Source of the DNA: an uncultured Oscillospiraceae bacterium
GTDB taxonomy: Bacteria > Bacillota > Clostridia > Oscillospirales > Oscillospiraceae
Direction: 5' to 3'
Length of the DNA stretch: 7,347 nt
NCBI GenBank assembly: GCA_900758315.1
Contig: CAAERF010000416.1
Span: 1 to 7,347 of the forward strand
Each line of letters begins with the position of its first letter. Positions within the stretch are counted from its first letter, which is position 1. The notes under the pieces are model-generated. The model searched no databases. It was not told the DNA's origin and was given only the letters and a program-made list of their open reading frames with translations. Made by a program: the position numbers and the translations under genes. Below are positions 6,070-7,347 of the stretch, in pieces.

Positions 6070-6537
6070 TCAACCACTTCCCTTCTTGCGAATGACGTAT
6101 TTGACAGACTGCCGCATCTTGCCGGTATCAATCAGCGGCTTGTCCGATTTTTTCCTGCGGATGGTGGAGGGAGCGTTCGGCTCGTAGCTGCCACTCTCGA
6201 TTTTCTCTTGAACTAAACCAACGCCAAACACGCCGATTTGCTTCAGGCTTTGCTCGGCCGTTCCGCCCGCAGTAATGGACTTTAGCTGCTGGGCGCACAT
6301 GGCGTTGATGGGGTCGGCGTTCTCATCAACGCTCTTGCGCAGGAACGGCCGGGAGGGCGCGGTCGAGGTTCCCAGTTCGTTCCACATGGCGATTTGCGCC
6401 ATATCAACGCCCCGGTCATCCGCGACCTTGCCCGCTTGGAAGCCTACAAAGACCTCCTTGTCCTGAAGCTCATCAATTTGCCGGAAGAACTTCTCCCCCT
6501 CTGGGGTCAACCGGTCCCACCCGCCGGTCACCGGCAT
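6070..6537 (-). CDS. HK97-gp10-like neck / tail-completion protein
   Basis: 155 residues; ATG at 6537-6535, overlapping the previous gene by 10 nt. The protein carries the recognisable pattern of HK97 gp10-like and related virion-morphogenesis proteins: a hydrophobic strand EVFVGFQAGKV (28-38), the motif DMAQIAMWNELGT (45-57) where a residue alpha-helix precedes NE.GT, then SRPFLRKSVDEN (62-73), a helix through residue 115, and the C-terminal block PNAPSTIRRKKSDKPLIDTG (about 120-139) followed by MRQSVKYVI. The 'PN.P.T...K.....PLIDTG.M..S..Y.I' ending is the strongest signature. These proteins join the head connector to the tail during assembly. Neighbouring adaptor and closure genes agree. 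Upstream purines (GCGGGTGA) are a weak binding site, so reinitiation after the adaptor gene is likely. Confidence 0.85.
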   Translation of the reverse strand: MPVTGGWDRLTPEGEKFFRQIDELQDKEVFVGFQAGKVADDRGVDMAQIAMWNELGTSTAPSRPFLRKSVDENADPINAMCAQQLKSITAGGTAEQSLKQIGVFGVGLVQEKIESGSYEPNAPSTIRRKKSDKPLIDTGKMRQSVKYVIRKKGSG

Positions 6538-6911
6538 TCACCCGCAGAATGAATCGAGATCACGACCAACCGCCGCAGCGTCAGATACTCCAGACCGTAA
6601 GGCGTCAGCGCCAGTTCAGCATCCGCCATCAGGGTGGTTCCCTGATTTACGTTGAAACTGACGGACGTTTCGCCCTCGGTGTAGCTTCCAACGCGCAGAG
6701 CGTCGCCTACGCTTCCGTACTGGTTGTCGCCATAGCCGGCCATTTTCAGGCGATGTGCCGTCAGGAGCGCGATGGCTTGGTCATACAGCTTCCCGAACAC
6801 CTTCTTGCTGATGAGCGGCGCTGTGAGGTTCAGCCATGCCTCAACGGTCTCATCGTTCAGCACGTCGAACTCGGTGGCAACCAGCCTGAAAATTCTGACG
6901 GCATCTTCCAT
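6528..6911 (-). CDS. Head-tail adaptor protein (DUF4054-like)
   Basis: 127 residues; ATG at 6911-6909 with AAGGAG 9 nt upstream, inside the end of the small gene before it. The sequence is a helical bundle with patterns of DUF4054-type connector proteins: FRLVATEF (8-15) and DETVEAWLNLTAPLISKKVFG (20-40), then YDQAIALLTAHRLKMAGYGD (43-62), a Gly/Ser-rich beta loop VGDALRVGSYTEGETSVSFN, and a C-terminal LTPYGLEYLTLRRLVVISI. The 'A..LL.AH.L' helix followed by a 'GDV..S..EG..S..F' loop and 'T.YG..Y..L' is the characteristic layout of adaptors that bind below the portal. The order capsid, small protein, adaptor, neck is the common arrangement in this kind of myovirus. Assignment is by remembered pattern plus context. 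Confidence 0.82.
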   Translation of the reverse strand: MEDAVRIFRLVATEFDVLNDETVEAWLNLTAPLISKKVFGKLYDQAIALLTAHRLKMAGYGDNQYGSVGDALRVGSYTEGETSVSFNVNQGTTLMADAELALTPYGLEYLTLRRLVVISIHSAGECR

Positions 6912-6914
6912 GAC

Positions 6915-7085
6915 TTATTTCTCCTTCGCAGCAGTGCGGCTCTTGACCTCGGACAGGTTTCCCTGCCCGATGAAGAACTTCACGATCTCGTTGTCATCAT
7001 AGCCGGTGACTTCCTTGGCTTCACCCGGCAGGATCACGGTAGCGCCGACGCTGATGATTTTGTTTCCGATATTCTTCAGTTTCAT
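6915..7085 (-). CDS. Small hypothetical phage protein (56 aa)
   Basis: ATG at 7085-7083, TAA at 6917-6915. AAGGAG at 7098-7093 stands 7 nt before this ATG; a second ATG at 7090 is too close to it and opens only two codons. The 56-residue product begins MKLKNIGNKIISVGATVILP, then GEAKEVTGYDDNEIVKFFIG (21-40) and ends in a charged KSRTAAKEK tail. The pattern of short strands with a turn around the Gly/Pro suggests a small beta protein followed by a helix. It has no Cys, membrane segment or signal peptide. Its place between capsid and adaptor, with a good binding site and 3 nt before the next start, argues that it is real. A virion or assembly role, such as a small capsid or connector accessory, is only inference; I do not recognise a family. 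Confidence 0.75.
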   Translation of the reverse strand: MKLKNIGNKIISVGATVILPGEAKEVTGYDDNEIVKFFIGQGNLSEVKSRTAAKEK

Positions 7086-7101
7086 ATCATGGCTCCTTTA
7101 C

Positions 7102-7140
7102 AAAAAGATAGGAGCCGCCGCACAAACGCACGGCAGCTCC
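7102..7140 (-). terminator. Rho-independent terminator-like hairpin after the capsid gene
   Basis: On the minus strand GGAGCTGCCG (7140-7131), a 10-nt loop, and CGGCGGCTCC (7120-7111) form a 10-bp stem with one G-U pair, followed by TATCTTTTTG with five consecutive T (7106-7102). It begins 9 nt after the capsid stop. The T-run starts 4 nt after the stem, a little late, so it may be partial. No promoter room exists between it and the next gene, so it probably attenuates rather than ends the operon. Confidence 0.7.
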
Positions 7141-7149
7141 ACGGGTGAA

Positions 7150-7347
7150 TCAGCAGATGCCAGTAGCAATCAGCATGGACATGGGGTAGTAGATGATAGC
7201 GCCTGCGGTGCGGGCCTCGCAGGGAACGACCATCTCCAGACCTTCAGGCTGAACCGGGTACTGCATGAAGGACAGCGGGTTCTCGATGGTGAACTTGCGG
7301 GGGTCGTTTTTGAACAGCAGCGCAACGCCCTTGCCATCGCTTTCTGC
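7150..7347 (-). CDS. Major capsid protein, C-terminal fragment (5' end beyond window)
   Basis: Only the last 65 residues are visible; the stop TGA is at 7152-7150 and the frame runs open to the window edge. The fragment contains LLFKNDPRKFTIENPLSF (10-27), then MQYPVQPEGLEMVVPCEART (28-47), AGAIIYYPMSMLIATGIC to the end. The ending 'P......GLE..VPCEART.G.I..YP.....A.GI' is the pattern of the C-terminal domain of phage major capsid proteins of the DUF2184-like group: a strand carrying the VPCEART-like turn, then a final strand with a YP.S motif. Position upstream of small, adaptor and neck genes agrees. The protein forms the icosahedral head shell. Because most of the gene lies outside the window, the subfamily is tentative. 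The terminator-like hairpin just after it fits a highly expressed product. Confidence 0.75.
   Translation of the reverse strand, partial: AESDGKGVALLFKNDPRKFTIENPLSFMQYPVQPEGLEMVVPCEARTAGAIIYYPMSMLIATGIC

Noticed and set aside
6069..6131. An upstream ATG at 6131 that would add 21 residues to the head-closure gene.
   Set aside because: The extension lies entirely inside the neck protein gene. The ATG at 6068 follows a purine-rich site one base after the preceding stop and gives a sensible N-terminus.
1..7347. A tailocin or other headless contractile injection system.
   Set aside because: The window contains a capsid C-terminus plus adaptor, neck and closure genes, which tailocins and related particles lack. 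A complete phage or prophage is the simpler reading.

Overview
The window is a slice of the structural (head-to-tail) operon of a contractile-tailed phage or prophage (myovirus morphology). Every gene I can support is on the minus strand, so the operon reads from high to low coordinates. Genes are packed with 4-10 nt overlaps or gaps of 1-14 nt, and most starts have strong AGGAGG-type ribosome binding sites. The only longer gap is 64 nt, behind the capsid gene. Base composition looks moderately GC-rich (mid-50s percent by eye). The strong Shine-Dalgarno sequences and protein families suggest a Bacillota host, perhaps a gut Clostridia (Oscillospiraceae-like) bacterium. That host call is inference, because no host gene is present.

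Layout in transcription order. (1) 7347-7150: C-terminal end of the major capsid protein, cut by the window edge. (2) 7140-7102: an intrinsic-terminator-like hairpin. (3) 7085-6915: a 56-residue hypothetical protein. (4) 6911-4966: the head-tail connector block, consisting of a DUF4054 adaptor, an HK97-gp10-like neck protein, a probable head-closure protein and a tail-terminator protein. (5) 4969-3411: tail sheath (DUF3383 type) and tail tube (DUF3277 type). (6) 3399-2696: the two overlapping tail assembly chaperone frames. (7) 2690-516: tape measure protein. (8) 505-1: start of a Dit-like baseplate protein, cut by the window edge.

The genes form one assembly line. Capsid plus adaptor, neck and closure proteins finish the head. 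Tube and sheath polymerise to a length set by the tape measure, helped by the chaperones. The terminator protein caps the tail, and the Dit-like protein begins the baseplate. Capsid and connector genes argue for a whole phage rather than a headless tailocin.

The most notable element is a near-ideal -1 programmed ribosomal frameshift cassette at 2929-2971. It consists of a U UUU UUC heptamer in the correct phase, a 6-nt spacer and a perfect 9-bp stem. It would join the upstream chaperone (182 aa unshifted) to the downstream frame as a 234-aa fusion. A second notable element is the hairpin behind the capsid gene, one arm of which can also pair with the next gene's ribosome binding site. I see no defence system, RNA gene, CRISPR array or mobile element besides the phage itself, and no stretch over 300 bases without a gene.
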